A stretch of DNA of 36,617 nt. Origin: Psilocybe azurescens (taxonomy: Eukaryota; Basidiomycota; Agaricomycetes; Agaricales; Agrocybaceae). The notes under the pieces were generated by a model, which did not search any database, was not told the origin of the DNA, and was given only the letters and a program-made list of their open reading frames with translations. Shown here one piece after another: positions 21,235 through 33,523 of the stretch; positions within the stretch are counted from its first letter, which is position 1, and each line of letters begins with the position of its first letter. Both the position numbers and the translations under genes were made by a program. Location: contig JAJIRX010000338.1 of the NCBI GenBank assembly GCA_023853785.1, forward strand, positions 1 through 36,617, written 5' to 3'.

Positions 21235-23857
21235 TTAGTTCGTAATATGAGTACTGATATACACATTTCGCGCGTGTTTCATCTGCAATCTGTTCATGTT
21301 CTTCTGCTTCTGGGTCTCGTATGCGACGCAACAAGACGACAAGCTAACTTCGATATTTTCACCTGTAATGTCATCCTCTGTGTCATATTTCCTGTTGACA
21401 ACATTGACAACCAATATGTCGCCCTCTGGACCTTTTCGAGCATGAACACATCGAACGTACTTCCCGCGAATATGTACCGTTTATAACTGCCAAAAGTCCG
21501 CAGTCGTGATTCGCGATCGGGTATTTCGGAGTTATAAGGCGCGGATCTACCGTGACTGTCCGCTTTGATCTTGTCGAAAAATGTTGCAGTGTTATTGTGC
21601 CATCGACGTCTTGATGGACGGTTACGAAAATTTCTTTATCAGAAAAAGGCCCGCCTTCAGCGTTGACAACTAGTTGTAATCCAACCAGTCCTCGTTTAAT
21701 AAGCACATGGTCTATGGACTGTGTGTTAACCGAGGTTGCAGTTGCATGGTGGTCGCTGGACACATTTACGATAGGTCGATCATTTGTATCAGTAAACGCA
21801 CTCGGAGAGTTCATGACATGTAATGGATTCCATGCAGGAGTGCTGCAGCTGATCTCGTCGGGTAGCGGTAACGGAGTGTTTCCTCCAATGTTTTGCGGCA
21901 AGTTTTGGAGTAACGATACTCTTGACATGTTAGCTATTGCATTTGCCTCTTCCGGTCTCATTTCCTTCAAAGGTTTCAATGTGCTGTAACATTTGTTATG
22001 ATTCATGGAAAAATTAAATGTTCATAAGCAATGCGCACCCATGCACCAAGACGTCTTTGCAATTCAGATTGACCTTCCTGAAAGGGGAGTTGGGATCATA
22101 ACGGGATAGTTCGATCAAAATTTGTATGTCATTGTCTTCTTGAGATTGCGGCGAAACGTCTTTTATGACACCGATAGCGCCTTTAAGTACGTGATGGCTC
22201 TTGTTTACGATGACGGTGATGCCACACCAAGGATGCTTGATTCGAGTATTTATGCGATATGCGTCTTCCGTCTCGTGCGACACATGTCGAAATAGGACGT
22301 CGCACCTTGAGACGCAGTTAACGTGCACGTCTACATACTGAGAATGCCATCAGACTTTGCATCTTATCTATGGCATTTAAGACACACCTTCATGTTTTGA
22401 TCTGTCGTTGACGGCCCGTAACTCCTCTCCCTTTGATTATCCACAACAGTCGGAATAGATTGTTCAACTTTGACGATCCATCCAGTGAAATCCAAATGTA
22501 TAACGCTGTTCACGCGCACATAATCCCCTGGTTCGAATGTCTTCTCCACGTTGTCCCATGTAGTGCGTATGACAAGAGGTGGAGCTTTGGGCCGTCTTGT
22601 GCTCCCGTCCAAACCGCCAATCACATTGTTCCCTGCCTCATTGTCAGATGAGTAGGTCCCATCATCATCAACGGAGACGTCTACGGCGACTAGTCGCTCT
22701 CTACCACAGATCCTCTCCAGCCGACGGAAGGTAACACGACTAAGTCACCTTCATCTATGTTCCATTCGCGTGGTTTGGGCATTGGGGGTTGATTACGAAG
22801 GGATGTCCACTGAGCTGAAATAATTTGAACAATCTATACGCCATATCATCCACGCCTGTCGCGATATGGCCATAGTCGAAGTCTTTCTTTATGAGGCCGC
22901 TTTCGAATGTCATGTCGCCTATGTGATAGGTGAATTGATTGTCTACAGCGCTCTCTGACCGCGTTGCTAAATTCCAATGGATCGAAGAGTCTAGGTTCTG
23001 GTATATAACGCCGTCGATTTTCGCTTGAGGGAAACTTCATCCTCGACCGATACGCCATGCGTGGGAACCAATAACAGGGAGACGCCCCATGCATTCGTGA
23101 GATTCAACATGTCCGACATCTCCTTTGTAAACTCCTTTGGTTATCCTGACCCATTGTTCTCGTAAAACATCTCTTTTTATGTTCAGCATGCCAAGTATGT
23201 TCAGAGATTCGTCCCTTTGGATCAGCTTGCCACCAATTCCGGTGGTCGGGTGCGAATTACGCCTGGGGTCTTCATGAGTAGTTCGACAACCTCTTGGTTC
23301 ATCGTGCATTCTAGGTATATGTGTCCTCGTGACCGAAACTCGTGTAAAGGCAGAACGTAGCTGGTGGTGATCGCGTGCAGTATGGAGTAACGACATAACC
23401 GCAATTTCCTCCTCCCCTTTCTATTGGAGTCAGGTCAATTGCTTACAACGGTATAACTGCACACGACTCTACAGTCAACCCTCCATGTTGGATAGTCAGA
23501 AGACTGATGAATGTATGGTTGGTAGTTCTGCTCGACGGCATGGACATATTTGGATCCAAAATTCTGCGAATCCAAGGCCACGCGATCCATCCTTTCCTGT
23601 ATCCGCTGAATGACATTGGCCATTCTTTCGTCCCTAGTTTCTTTGGTTTCCACCACACGGTAGGGTACTATATCCAAACCGTCTCCTTCGTTGCTATCAT
23701 CATCGTATGAAGCAATCTTCATAGACACGTGTTACGTTGAAGGCTTAATAAGAACTACGTAGTTGTCGTATCTAAAGTCTTCAAAGTCATCAGATTCATC
23801 CCCGCTGACGCCTACCTCTTGCCGCCTCCACATCAATAAATTGTAGGACGGACGCAT
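21235..23857 (-). CDS. Spt5-like NGN/multi-KOW protein (frame slips)
   Basis: The minus-strand gene starts at ATG 23855-23857 and ends at TAA 21235-21237. The N-terminus is acidic (GDESDDFEDF); after a probable short intron it continues SYDDDSNEGDG. An NGN-like part reads LRSAFTR and RGHIYLECTMNQEVVELL. KOW motifs follow: WVRITKGVYKGDVGHVE (about 23106-23156), GDYVRVNSVIHLDFTGWIV (about 22465-22530), GITVIVNKSHHVLKGAIGVI (about 22160-22230), and a last one with RGKYVRCVHARKG (about 21430-21480). Two introns restore frame exactly: 22338-22387 and 21985-22038. Spt5 is the elongation factor that clamps RNA polymerase II; related Spt5-like genes occur in many copies in Agaricomycetes. Frame changes near 23330, 23225, around 22980-23050 and at 21477-21490 break the reading, so it is a decayed copy or carries assembly indels. 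It lies downstream of the Helitron gene on the same strand. Confidence 0.75.
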
Positions 23858-24553
23858 TTTGCTGCTTGATTCAGTCAGTGTCAATCAATAGGCTTATTGA
23901 TAGCAGCACGCACTCGTTTCATGTTGGAGATCTATAGATATACCTTTAAAATCGCCACCGAGTATGTTTATGTTATAGATTGAATCGACACGTGGACGCC
24001 TACTTTAAGGGCGTAATAACATCTCGAATTAGCTCTACAAGTTCGCGATTCATATTTCAGTTCGAGGAGATTTCTATTATTATGTATATTCCTGACACGC
24101 ATTGAATCGATAGGCAACGTGGATTGGATTACAGGCAGACGAACTTCTATTGCACTAAGTATATCATGCACAGGTCTACTTACCTTAACGGAATCAATGT
24201 CGAAGAAGAGAGTAGGAAAGCGTGAGAATATGTCGGATCGCAGAAGATAACCGAGCGGCGAAACAAAATCTCGGTGCATTCCGAAATATTTTTCCGCTAT
24301 GGACGTGCAACAACGGCGGTGCGACAACATTCACACGCTTTCCGTTTTCTTAGGAACCATCGTGTGGCCAGCCGGCGTGGTATGTGTTATGTCCTGGATA
24401 GTCGGTAGTGATCATCATACCACATACATACATACAACGTGATATCTATGTACTTAGGGAATGAGCGTCATTATTATGCCTGTAGCGATATCAAATGGTA
24501 GACGGTAGTTGGATGGAAAAGGGGCCTACTATAAGGTCTCAGGCAGCCTACTG
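23858..24553. other. Spacer between Helitron gene and Spt5-like gene
   Basis: About 700 bp without a supported gene. The minus frame 23968-24330 has no recognisable domain. A short CATA repeat lies near 24420-24435. If the Helitron ends between the two genes, its 3' terminus should be here, but no clear hairpin plus CTRR end was found. Confidence 0.35.
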
Positions 24554-25785
24554 TCAATCTCTAACGTATACAGCATATATGGCATGCTTGACATGGCCAC
24601 CATAGACGGAGGTACGCAGCCACTGAGAAATGTCTGCCAGTTCACTTATGTTGCGCTCCCTGATACAATGTTGACCGGTAGCGATCCCGTCATGATACCA
24701 CACATCGCCCGTGTGTCTACTTATGCGGCTGACGAAATGTTGTTGACCTCCTATACACCACACCGGCAAGTCTATAACAAAATCTAATGTTGTCTGATGC
24801 ATAAAGCAGCTCAGTATCGATTAGAAACCTAGGATTTCCTAGTTCAATCATTGTAATGTAAGGCATGCGTTCAATTCTATGCGATACGCTCAATCTCACT
24901 ATATGTTGACTTCGAGCACAGGATGGACATATTTTTTACTTTTTCGTTGATTCTCACTCAAATTCCAACCAAGACTATCGGATATTAATGCTTCTGCAAC
25001 GGCATCGTCATGAAATTGGCCCGTCGAGATGAGACCCATAAATTCTCCGAAGTGTAGGAGAGGTGTAGGTCGATGATAATTGCATATATTGCACGATAGC
25101 TCTAAGGTACCGCTTGTGCGACGTCCCATTAATGCAAAGGCTATATTATATATGACGGTCGATCTCTGTCCCAGGGGAAAATCAATGGGATTGGTCTCTC
25201 TCAACTTATCCCTAACGCTATTTCGGGTCTGCTCAAGCGACATAGTACCATTAGCACAACTCGAAAAGCCAACGCACAGCTTGTCCATAAAAGGTGAGAT
25301 GTCATTAAATCGTCTCTGCCATTGTTGAGGATTCGCTTCCCATACATTATACAGAATAGTGAAGATAGAATCGTAACCGCAGCTGTAATTCGTATGATCC
25401 CACAAGATGCCTTGTAGGCGCAGGGAAGCGCGGGTATCGTTATTTGCTGTATGTTTCGCCTTCTTCATCTTTGTAACAGCACTCGGCGTAGTTGAATCTT
25501 CATTCGCCCTTTTTTGGGGAGGGTTAGTACCTTAGGTGTTATATTGTCTAGGGACCACGTGTCGTCGTGATACGCACCTCTTTGATTATGCTTTCTCCAG
25601 GTGCATACGCGAGGGCAGAGTGCCAAGTATTGTCGATAGCACTCGATTTGTTCCACAACATATATGCCCTGATAGTCGGGTTCCTCAAAGTGTGAGGAAT
25701 ACTGTCAGGAAGAACACCATCATACCTCAATCTGGTTATTTCATCCAATATGTTAAGCTCTCTGAATTCCTGACGAAGATGACCG
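24554..25785 (-). CDS. Helitron RepHel: C-terminal cysteine-protease-like region
   Basis: After the helicase the same gene reads LWDHTNYSCGYDSIFTILYN (Cys box, about 25360-25400). About 640 bases later it reads GGQQHFVSRI and GDVWYHDG (about 24690-24750), ending AIYAVYVRD and stop at 24554. Cys in an N-x-x-C context near the start plus an H-F and W-x-H-D-G block near the end is the pattern of ubiquitin-specific-protease-like (papain-fold) enzymes; the assignment is inference from motifs and order. Between the boxes is CNICNYHRP, a possible zinc knuckle. Such a tail could process the transposase or remove ubiquitin from host factors. Frame changes near 25470-25560, 24899 and 24770 interrupt it. 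Confidence 0.6.
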
Positions 25786-27999
25786 CTAATACCTTTGGTG
25801 ATTTTTAGCATCTATTGCGTGCAGGATGATAGTGCCATCGGCACTCGAGCTCCTGGACAGACACGTGTAATATGACATATGATCTTTACAATGTTCCAAG
25901 TGAATTACATTGTACATCCTCGTTTTACCCTGAGACGCATAGTCAGTCATCGCAAAATTTGGAAGCACGAGGATCTGCTGACGTTGTATAGATAACTTAG
26001 CACCTGATTTAAGCATGCATGTTACGCGAGACGATGTCCGAGTAAGTGGTACAACGTTTTCGGGAAGGTCGGGCAGCTTGATAGTCTGTGGTGGATCTAC
26101 CAATTCAACAAATAGTGTGTCAAGTACAGGCCTTTCGAACGGTCCTTGCGATGACTCCCATCCTACAACGACAGCTTCTTGACCTTTCGTGATACACAAC
26201 TGCGTGGGCGCCATTGTTTCTTATCATCACGGGCATGCCTACACACAAGGAAAGCTTTGAAGCTACTTGTTGGCTAGAACACGGACTGCGACTCCACAGA
26301 GCCTCTTGAAGTTTTGGCGACATTTTATGCTGTTTATGACCAATCGCCTTGCCCGCACGACGCCTCGACCTTTGGGATTCTCACCCTCTTGAACACCGAG
26401 ATTATCGATTGAGTAGAAATGATGAAGAGTCTGGCCCGTGGTCGGTAGCTTAAACGCGCGCGGCACCCTGTTCGTTAAACCTGTCTTTCTGATTATTCCA
26501 GGCAGTGATAACCGATACATTTCTAAACTTATCGTCCGTCAAAAGAGACACACCGTTTCTCATCAATTTCAAAGGTGTTCTGGTGTTCAAGAACTCGATA
26601 TCTGATGGCGTACAATTTGCGTGATCTCATGTTTTCTAGAGCCGTGCGCAGCTTAGAATCAGCAACGGACTGCTGCCTTCTGCCTCATATTCTGCTTTAA
26701 TATGACAACTGTAGTGAACTGATGCCAGAATATTTTACCCAGTGTAGCCTCTTGATCGCTCGGTCTCATACGTGAGTCCTGCGTATGCTTGATGCTTGGG
26801 CTGTAGAAGGGAAGATTGCCGACGGGTGGAAGTTGTGCGAAATCTCCGGCGAGTATCATCGACACCCTCCGAAAATATAATCGTTATTGAAGACCTGCGA
26901 TAAACGCTGACTGATTGCAAAAAGGTCACGGGAAGACAGCATAGAAATTTCATCGATGAATATATATTCAACACCTATTAATCGTGTCCGCGCTTCGTTT
27001 ATAATGGCGCCTTCGTTTCTGGAGAAATCTTGACCAGAATCGGACCTAGAATGGATACCCAAAGCACTGTGATACGTGGAACCATTGAGAAGAGCAGCTG
27101 CAGTGCCTGTAGGTGCGAAGACGACAAATCGGTGCGACTCTCCCCTTAATTCAAACATGCGTATGATAGCCTTAATAACTTGGCTCTTGCCAGTACCTCC
27201 CATCCCGCCTAGATGCATTCTCATCTGATCCGGTGATAAAGAACTCGCATGATTTGCAACAATGCGAAATGCCCTTTCCTGTTCTACGTTCAATGTGAAC
27301 TGATCAACAATAGTATTAGTTAGAACGTCATGCTCTGACTTCCTCGCCTTGTAGCTTCTCAAAAGGTAGTCGGATGACAAAATTCTGACATCATTACTGA
27401 AGTCTCCTGCGAAACCCATTTCGACGTCTTCGCTAAGAGGTATGTATCCCGCTAATTTTTTTGAACATCTTCGCACGTTCACCTTTTATCAAAGCAGCCC
27501 ACGCGAGTATGCCACTTAGAAATCGATGGTACAAATCTGGAGCAGACAGATTTGGCAGCGGACGATGTCTTGTCCAACCAGCCTGTAGACTTTATAAGAT
27601 CGTCCACCGCTCGTTTACACTCAAGTTCGTGACGGTATGCGCTACCTATCTCTTCGTATTGTGCATCGTCGTCTGCTCCATCTAGACCCACAAAATCATC
27701 AATATATTTGTCATCGCTTTCAAGTTCATCATGATCGGTATACGTATTCGGGAATATACCACTCTGTTCGTTCTGTTTTTTTTTAACTGTGAGTGGAAAT
27801 CATCTCTTGCGTCTAGACATTCATATCTAAGGTTGAAATTTCTCATTAGTTCTGCGTGACGCGGCAAAAGGTGTAGCTGTCAAAAGCTTGCTCCCACGTC
27901 TGATTAAGAAGTTTGAGATCGCCACCATTTCTCCAAGGCCTAAACAGAGTCAACATGGAACAACAATAGTAATCTCTGTTGTCTTTATCGCCGACGCTG
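25786..27999 (-). CDS. Helitron RepHel: PIF1-type helicase domain
   Basis: The linker (NRDYYCSMLTLFRPWRNGGD, then DLKLLNQTWEQAFDSYTF) leads to the superfamily 1B helicase. Motif I is GGMGGTGKSQVI (about 27173-27208), motif Ia is FAPTGTAAALLNG, motif II is FIDEISML (about 26938-26961), motif III is GDFAQLPPVG (about 26822-26850) and motif VI contains TDYASQGKTR (about 25921-25950) followed by YYTCLSRSSSADG. The helicase unwinds donor DNA during transposition; all ATPase motifs are intact. Frame changes lie at a run of nine T (about 27776-27784) and near 27490, 26860, 26640 and 26200. The downstream KITKGISGHLRQEFRELNIL (about 25740-25805) continues the protein into the C-terminal region. Confidence 0.9.
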
Positions 28000-30565
28000 A
28001 AGAGGACCGCCTACAAAGTTAGGAACAGTATTTCGCACACGGCCAGGATCACATTTCACTAGGTGCGTATCATAGAGCGGATGTCCTTCCATGAAGGCTA
28101 TGAATTTACCTCTGCTCGTTGCTTTAGATGTATCAGGTCCACCTCCACCCATCAATATATCATCAACACATCCAGCCTCGGCTCACATCAGCATCTGCAT
28201 TAGTCTTTTTAATTCTCTTTTGGTGCGCTTTCTGCGTTCATATGTTTGTATCCATTCGAAAAGAGACATGTCACTAAACACGGCAGGTCTATATTTGTAA
28301 TCGTCGACATTATTCGACCCCACGTAAGTGCCATCGTGCCTCCCCAACACTACTTTATCTTCCTGTTGATCAGCCAGTTGCAGATCTTCGACATCAGACA
28401 CATTTTTTCGTTTGCATCCGACGACGACATCCAGTACTTCCGAACATCGCTGACATAACTTTTCCACCAGAATGGCACAAACACATGATTGGTATAGTGA
28501 TCGGGGTTTCCGAGGAGGTACATGGACGCCATAGGTGAACCTATTTCCATCTTAGACGATAGGGAATTGACAATTTTTAACATCAGCCTTCGACCGGCAT
28601 CTGTTCCTTCTGATTTTACAGTGGCATCGCTGTTGTTGTCTTCTCTTTCAAAAACGTCGTACATGGAGGCAAATATCTGATAGGTTTTCAGAGCGGGTTT
28701 GCTAATATAATCGGAGATGTACGATACAATTGCTTTCACGGATGTGCCAGATAGGAGGCTAGAAACATCCGTGTTGGATCTAGTGAGATAAGAAAGAGGT
28801 GGAGAAAAGGTATTGATCATCGATTCTAACTTTTTCATGAATATGTGTCCATCCTGAGTGTCTACTTTAGACTCTTCATACAATTCTCTAGGAAAACGAG
28901 CTTTGCAGTTACCATTACGATCCAGGCATCCCTTAGGACCTTTTGGAGTGCGTTTGGTAGAAGATACGTTACCATCAGCTTTATTGTTACGGTCATCAGG
29001 GGGATGCTGCACTTATGAACGCTCGATCTCAATACGATGTCATCAACTGTATTTTTAAATCGAACCCACCAACTAGCTTTGGACCTACATGTATCGCAGT
29101 GCTCTGATCCATTAGAATCTGTACATCGCAATGGCGCAGGATCAGGAAGGGTAAGTGTAGGATCAATGTATTGTTCATCAATGGTCGGCTTATCCTGTTC
29201 TAGTATTGTATGAATACTACTGGTATTGCGCTCGTGAAATTGTGGAGTTCTATCTTTGATGGCCTGCATAGGGCCGGTAATGAATTCGCCTTGATGGGCA
29301 CCCTCCAGGTAAGCCAGAAGTTCTCGTTGAAACGTGGAATCACCACTCATTAAACGATCTCGGATATCCTGTGGGGCCAAAGCACCTTGGATCCAGAGCA
29401 ACATGTGCAAATGCAGGGTCAGCCTTCCCTGCTGTTCCACAGTACCGTAATAAGCTGATGTTCGGCCGTATAGTCCGTCAGTACCAGTGCCCACACCTAG
29501 TACGTGTTTGATAAATAACTCTATGACAAGGTGGAAGAAACGTGCAGCTGCTACAGGATTCCGTGCTACAATCCTGTTTCTATCTGAAGAAGATAATATC
29601 TCAGGCTTAAACGTAACACGATCTCCGGCATAATAAATTGAAATCGGATGTCGGTTGTCCGCTGGCGACAGTGTTATGAACCACAAAGGGCAACCCTTGA
29701 AGGCAAGCAGAGACCATATTTCATTTCGCATATACTTCTTTGATGTGATAGAGCCTTTTACGTATCCTCCAACATGATCCAGATCCTCCAGTATTTTAAA
29801 ACAGGAGATCTCATGCTCATTCGATGGCTTCACGTGGTCGCCGTTAGCAAGCCGTGCAGCGACGTCGTGAAGTACAGACTTATCCAAAGTAATAAGTCTT
29901 CTAGAGATTTCAGCAAAATTACGTCTTTTGGCGACGAGAAAACTGCCTGTTGTACCTCCTTTCAACTGCTCGTGATTGAATGCGACTATCGGGAAATACA
30001 AATCACGTTGAAACCGTTTGTCGTGATACATGAGAAGTCTACGTTTATGATCTAATTCAGAAATTTTTAAGGAAGGCTGTCCGATTCCACCATAGCCATA
30101 AGGGAAAAGCCACGGGAACATTTGTGGGTAAGCCTGCGGATTGTCGTACATCGACTGGGGTTTTATGTCATGGCCTATACCAAGAACCTTACCTTCGCTT
30201 TCTATATGCTGAAGAGCTCTGGCTTTAAGAGCTTGTATTGTCATATTTCCATAGTCTGCTCCACTCAATCCGTGGACAGTGAACGGACAGGGACCTTCCG
30301 TAGATCCTTCCTCCTCCTCGTTGTCGTGCATACTCATAGAGGATGCAATGCGATTAGAATTATCGTCTTTCTTTCTAAAATCAACAGTAACAGGAACACC
30401 AACCAGGGGATACGATTCGATGTTCTCAATCGATATCTCAAGGTCAATATAATCTCTATGATTAAGCTTCAACCATTCCAATGCCTCCACTACTTTATGT
30501 CGACGAACAAGCATTGGACATCTGTTGAAGTCTTCTTGTAGGCTGCGCAGGCCCGGTAAATACAA
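28000..30565 (-). CDS. Helitron RepHel: HUH/Y2 Rep nuclease domain
   Basis: The Helitron_like_N domain starts around GGYVKGSITSKKYMRNEIWS (about 29780), with WFITLSPADNRHPI and NPVAAARFFHLVIELFIKHV. The metal-binding HUH motif lies in LTLHLHMLLW, with HLH at 29405-29413. The twin-tyrosine block is YISDYISKPALKTY (about 28680-28720). These residues nick DNA and carry the covalent intermediate in rolling-circle transposition. After it come FWWKSYVSDVRKYW, YKYRPAVFSDMSLFEWIQ and EGHPLYDTHLVKC, usual in the linker to the helicase. Single-base frame changes fall near 29020 (a run of five C) and 28440, and the end of the linker changes frame near 28015. Confidence 0.87.
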
Positions 30566-32747
30566 AGGCGAGTACTTTGTTCATTTCATCCTTAGAGGGT
30601 GGTAGTTTATGATACAGTTTGACCGTAGGATTAGAATACATTATCACGTTTGCCGTCATTTTTGCCCTACCTGAAGATACACGAACCAAGCATCTGTTAT
30701 GACGTATGCGTGCAATCATCATTTGCTCAGCAAAAGATAGGTCCTGTAGCTGAACAGGGATACGACCCAACCACATCTTGTTAGCGAGGGCATACTTAGG
30801 AATGCGATTGGAGCGTATCGCAATTGCACAAGAAGCGCAGACATGGTCACACTGATCGTCTACAACGGGCCCAGGAATGTCTATTACAGGCTCTTGGGCA
30901 GAATGTCTTTCAAATCTCGTGACACCATCAATGTTAAGGATGTTCAAGGAATGGTCAAAGTCCAAACGAGGTGTTAACTCTGACAGTGGATATAAGTGAC
31001 CGCACACCATGCAGCCACATTCTTCTAAAGCAGAAGGTGAAGATTCAGCGCAAAAACCGTTTATTATATTCTCTATAAGCTTGCTGGAGGGAGGTTCTGG
31101 TGGAAATACAGGTGATGTGCCTACGTCTTCGCAGGTGGCAGATATCAGCTGATCGCTTTCACTGCAAGTCTTAGATGACTCATCCGCATTAACGACATTG
31201 ACTTGTACACACTCAAACACACAAACATGAAATGAACAAATGTCGCAGGTATGATCATGCAACACCTGTACCAGCTGCGATTTGATGAGCTGTGCTGTGA
31301 CGTTCGCTATATTATGTACTTTAGCAATTGACAAGAGCTCTGCTGCTGGGAGCCATGCCGATGCTTCATGCAATGAGAATCTACCGGCCACAACGTGGCC
31401 AAGATTAGTATTTTCTTTTACGAACTCAGACATCGTATTGATATTCGATAAATACTTCACGAACTTGTATCGAGCTGTAGCATCAAAAGACGTACAACTA
31501 TTGTGCATTACTATGCGAGAACCCAACAACTCAGGAGGCACTGATCGGACAGTTCGCTTGCTATCGAACGGCAAATATAGCGACGTGTTTTTGCTCGCGG
31601 CAACACCATGAACAGTCGAGACCTCGAAGACACACACATGGCGCAAACAAGTCAAGCAGGTATGCTCACTAATAGCATCCAGTACACGAGCACGAGAGAA
31701 GTTGGACTTGATTTGAGTTATTCCATGGACTTTCGCTATTGACTTAATTTCGGAGACGTTTAGCCATTGAGATGTCTCATGAAGAGAGAATCTTGCAAGA
31801 ACTACACGATCGTCATCAAACGTTGAACGCAAAAAATCCTCTGCAAGGAGATATCTGACAAATTTATAGGTAGATGCAGGATTAAAAATGGCGCTGCCCT
31901 CTACATGTACCAAGCGCGGCTCTAAGATTTCAGGTTGTACAATGCGTGAAATGCCTCCACCACTGAGAACGGTGTCATCAAACAAACAACATTTTGCTGT
32001 TAGTTCAAAATTTGGGACCTGGTGCAACCACGGAAACGCAAATATAGATAACTTGTCAGAAAGGATCGACGAAATGGGATGAAATATGTCACATCTCACA
32101 AGAAATACAGCATCCGTCGAGCGCCTGACCATCCTAAGCAATTGACTTTGGCCGTTCACTCCTCGTATATCAGCAGCAGACAAGATCAAACACAGCCTGC
32201 GATAGTATTCTATGCGTGAAAGACAATGGCGACTTATGGCTAGTCGAAGCAAGAGAGCTAGTCGGGATGTACTTCTCAGTGGTGTATAGCGAAGCAAATC
32301 TCTTTCCCAGAATGAACCACACGAAGTATTACATTGTGCAAAATGGCAGCAACGTACTGGCAATATTCGAACAAAAATGGCAGCATGTGTGGCATGGAAT
32401 TGGTGGACAGAAATGGGTATATTATCATCACGATGCCTGTTACGCGGAAAGTCGCATTCAAGTTCTAAGTTCGCACAACGATGAGATAAAGGTAGGACCA
32501 AGAGGAAATGCAATTGTTCAACACAAATGCCACGGTAAATCGACTTGCTATGCACTGGCATCGATAGATGCGCATCACCATCATTAATCAAGTCAAAAAA
32601 CCAAGGTGCAACTGCACCATTTAGGTCACCCGAACATACGAGGTCTAATAAGAGCAGTGTATGATCTGCACATAACATAAAGGACACGTCCCTGCGATGT
32701 AAAGCACTACTGCCACCCCCTGTACCTGACAATGTCAAGAGACACAA
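30560..32747 (-). CDS. Helitron RepHel, N-terminal part: duplicated module and DUF6570-like segment
   Basis: This is the longest open frame in the window (750 codons from 32747). The first about 220 residues look like chance translation, so the true start is probably nearer 32100-32130. Residues at about 32020-31200 form two copies of one module, each reading RFSLHE.S.WL, then SIAKVH.I, then HTC..C..HVCVFE, spaced exactly 411 nt. After a Cys motif CGCMVCGHLYPL come CDHVCASCAIAIRSNRIP and ANKMWLGRIPVQLQDLSFAE (about 30730-30790), which match the DUF6570 segment often found ahead of the Helitron Rep domain. The Cys/His pairs suggest zinc-dependent DNA or protein binding. The frame is lost near 30550 at TGPAQPT, where the next exon frame continues EDFNRCPMLVRRHKVVEAL. 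Confidence 0.75.
31200..32021 (-). repeat. Tandem in-frame duplication of a 137-residue module
   Basis: Two adjacent copies, about 31611-32021 (first) and 31200-31610 (second), have matching landmarks at exactly 411-nt spacing: GAGAAT of the RFSLHE block at 31786 and 31375, and GCAGGTATG of the HTC block at 31656 and 31245. Protein identity is moderate and concentrated in the Trp, Lys-Val-His and Cys/His positions, so the duplication is old but has been kept without indels across at least 285 nt. Confidence 0.85.
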
Positions 32748-33523
32748 AGGTAGTACGAAGAGCTATGTGACAAGATGAAGGTAAGAAGATGACCAACGTT
32801 CAGTATATGACAGACTCACAGATGAATAAAGCAAAGACAGCAAAAAGTGGGAGTACACATATATGGTGAACGTGCATCACTCGGACTGGAAATGAAACGT
32901 CAGAGGTAAGTATGCTTATTGGGTAGAGATTGCAGAGGGAGGTTGGTGGATCGTGATGAGACAGAACCGGAGTCGAGCAACAGAAAGAGATTATATATCT
33001 AGAGGATAAACAGATATAGTAAGCAATATTTAACTTGAAGAGCATACAACGTGGAACAAAGGGGTTACAACTCGAAACACGGATACTTTGCCAACCGAAT
33101 GAATATTGCATTGAATGCAGTTACATATATTCCAAATGTAACTAGATAGACGATACGGCAATGACAAATATTCGGAATAAGCAAGAATGAGACGCAGGGA
33201 AAAGGTTCAATAAATGACAGGAAGGTAGGAAAAAAATTAAAAATTAAAAATGAAAAATGAAGCAACGCCGATGCAAACAACTGTTGAAGTCGAAGGCATG
33301 CAGTCGTCAGAAAACATACCCTGGTCAGACGGTTGAACGTCAGGGTGCAACACACAAAAATATATAAATATGAAGGGAGTGAACAGTAAATAAAGCAGCA
33401 ATATGAAAGGCAAGGCAGAGAGATAAATAAGAAGATAAATAAATAAAGAGATGAAAGAGCAAAAAAGGCATCTAAATCTATATATGGGTCTATTCCGAGC
33501 ATGATGAGAAAGGAGGGAATCGC
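32748..33523. other. Gene-free interval upstream of the Helitron gene
   Basis: A/T-rich spacer; the open minus frames (32800-33111, 33065-33502) translate to hydrophobic, Cys/Phe-rich sequence typical of chance frames. A simple AGATAAATAA-type repeat lies at about 33420-33455. The 5' end of the Helitron should lie within this region or before 33524, but a TC terminus could not be fixed. Confidence 0.4.

Larger units (their letters stand above)
24554..32747 (-). mobile_element. Helitron (rolling-circle transposon) coding region
   Basis: The region carries, in order on minus, a Cys/His-rich N-terminus, a DUF6570-like segment, the Helitron_like_N (Rep) domain with HUH and twin-Tyr motifs, a PIF1-type helicase, and a C-terminal protease-like region. 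Rep plus PIF1 in one transcription unit is diagnostic of an autonomous Helitron. The limits given are those of the coding region; element ends (5' TC, 3' hairpin plus CTRR, insertion between A and T) were not located. Frame changes near 30550, 29020, 28440, 28015, 27780, 27490, 26860, 26200 and 24900 interrupt the gene, so this copy may be inactive. Confidence 0.9.

Noticed and set aside
24420..24435. CATA short tandem repeat as a regulatory array
   Set aside because: Only about three units; ordinary microsatellite.
33065..33502. Hydrophobic minus-strand ORF of 145 codons
   Set aside because: Composition follows A/T-rich simple sequence, with no motif or splice context.
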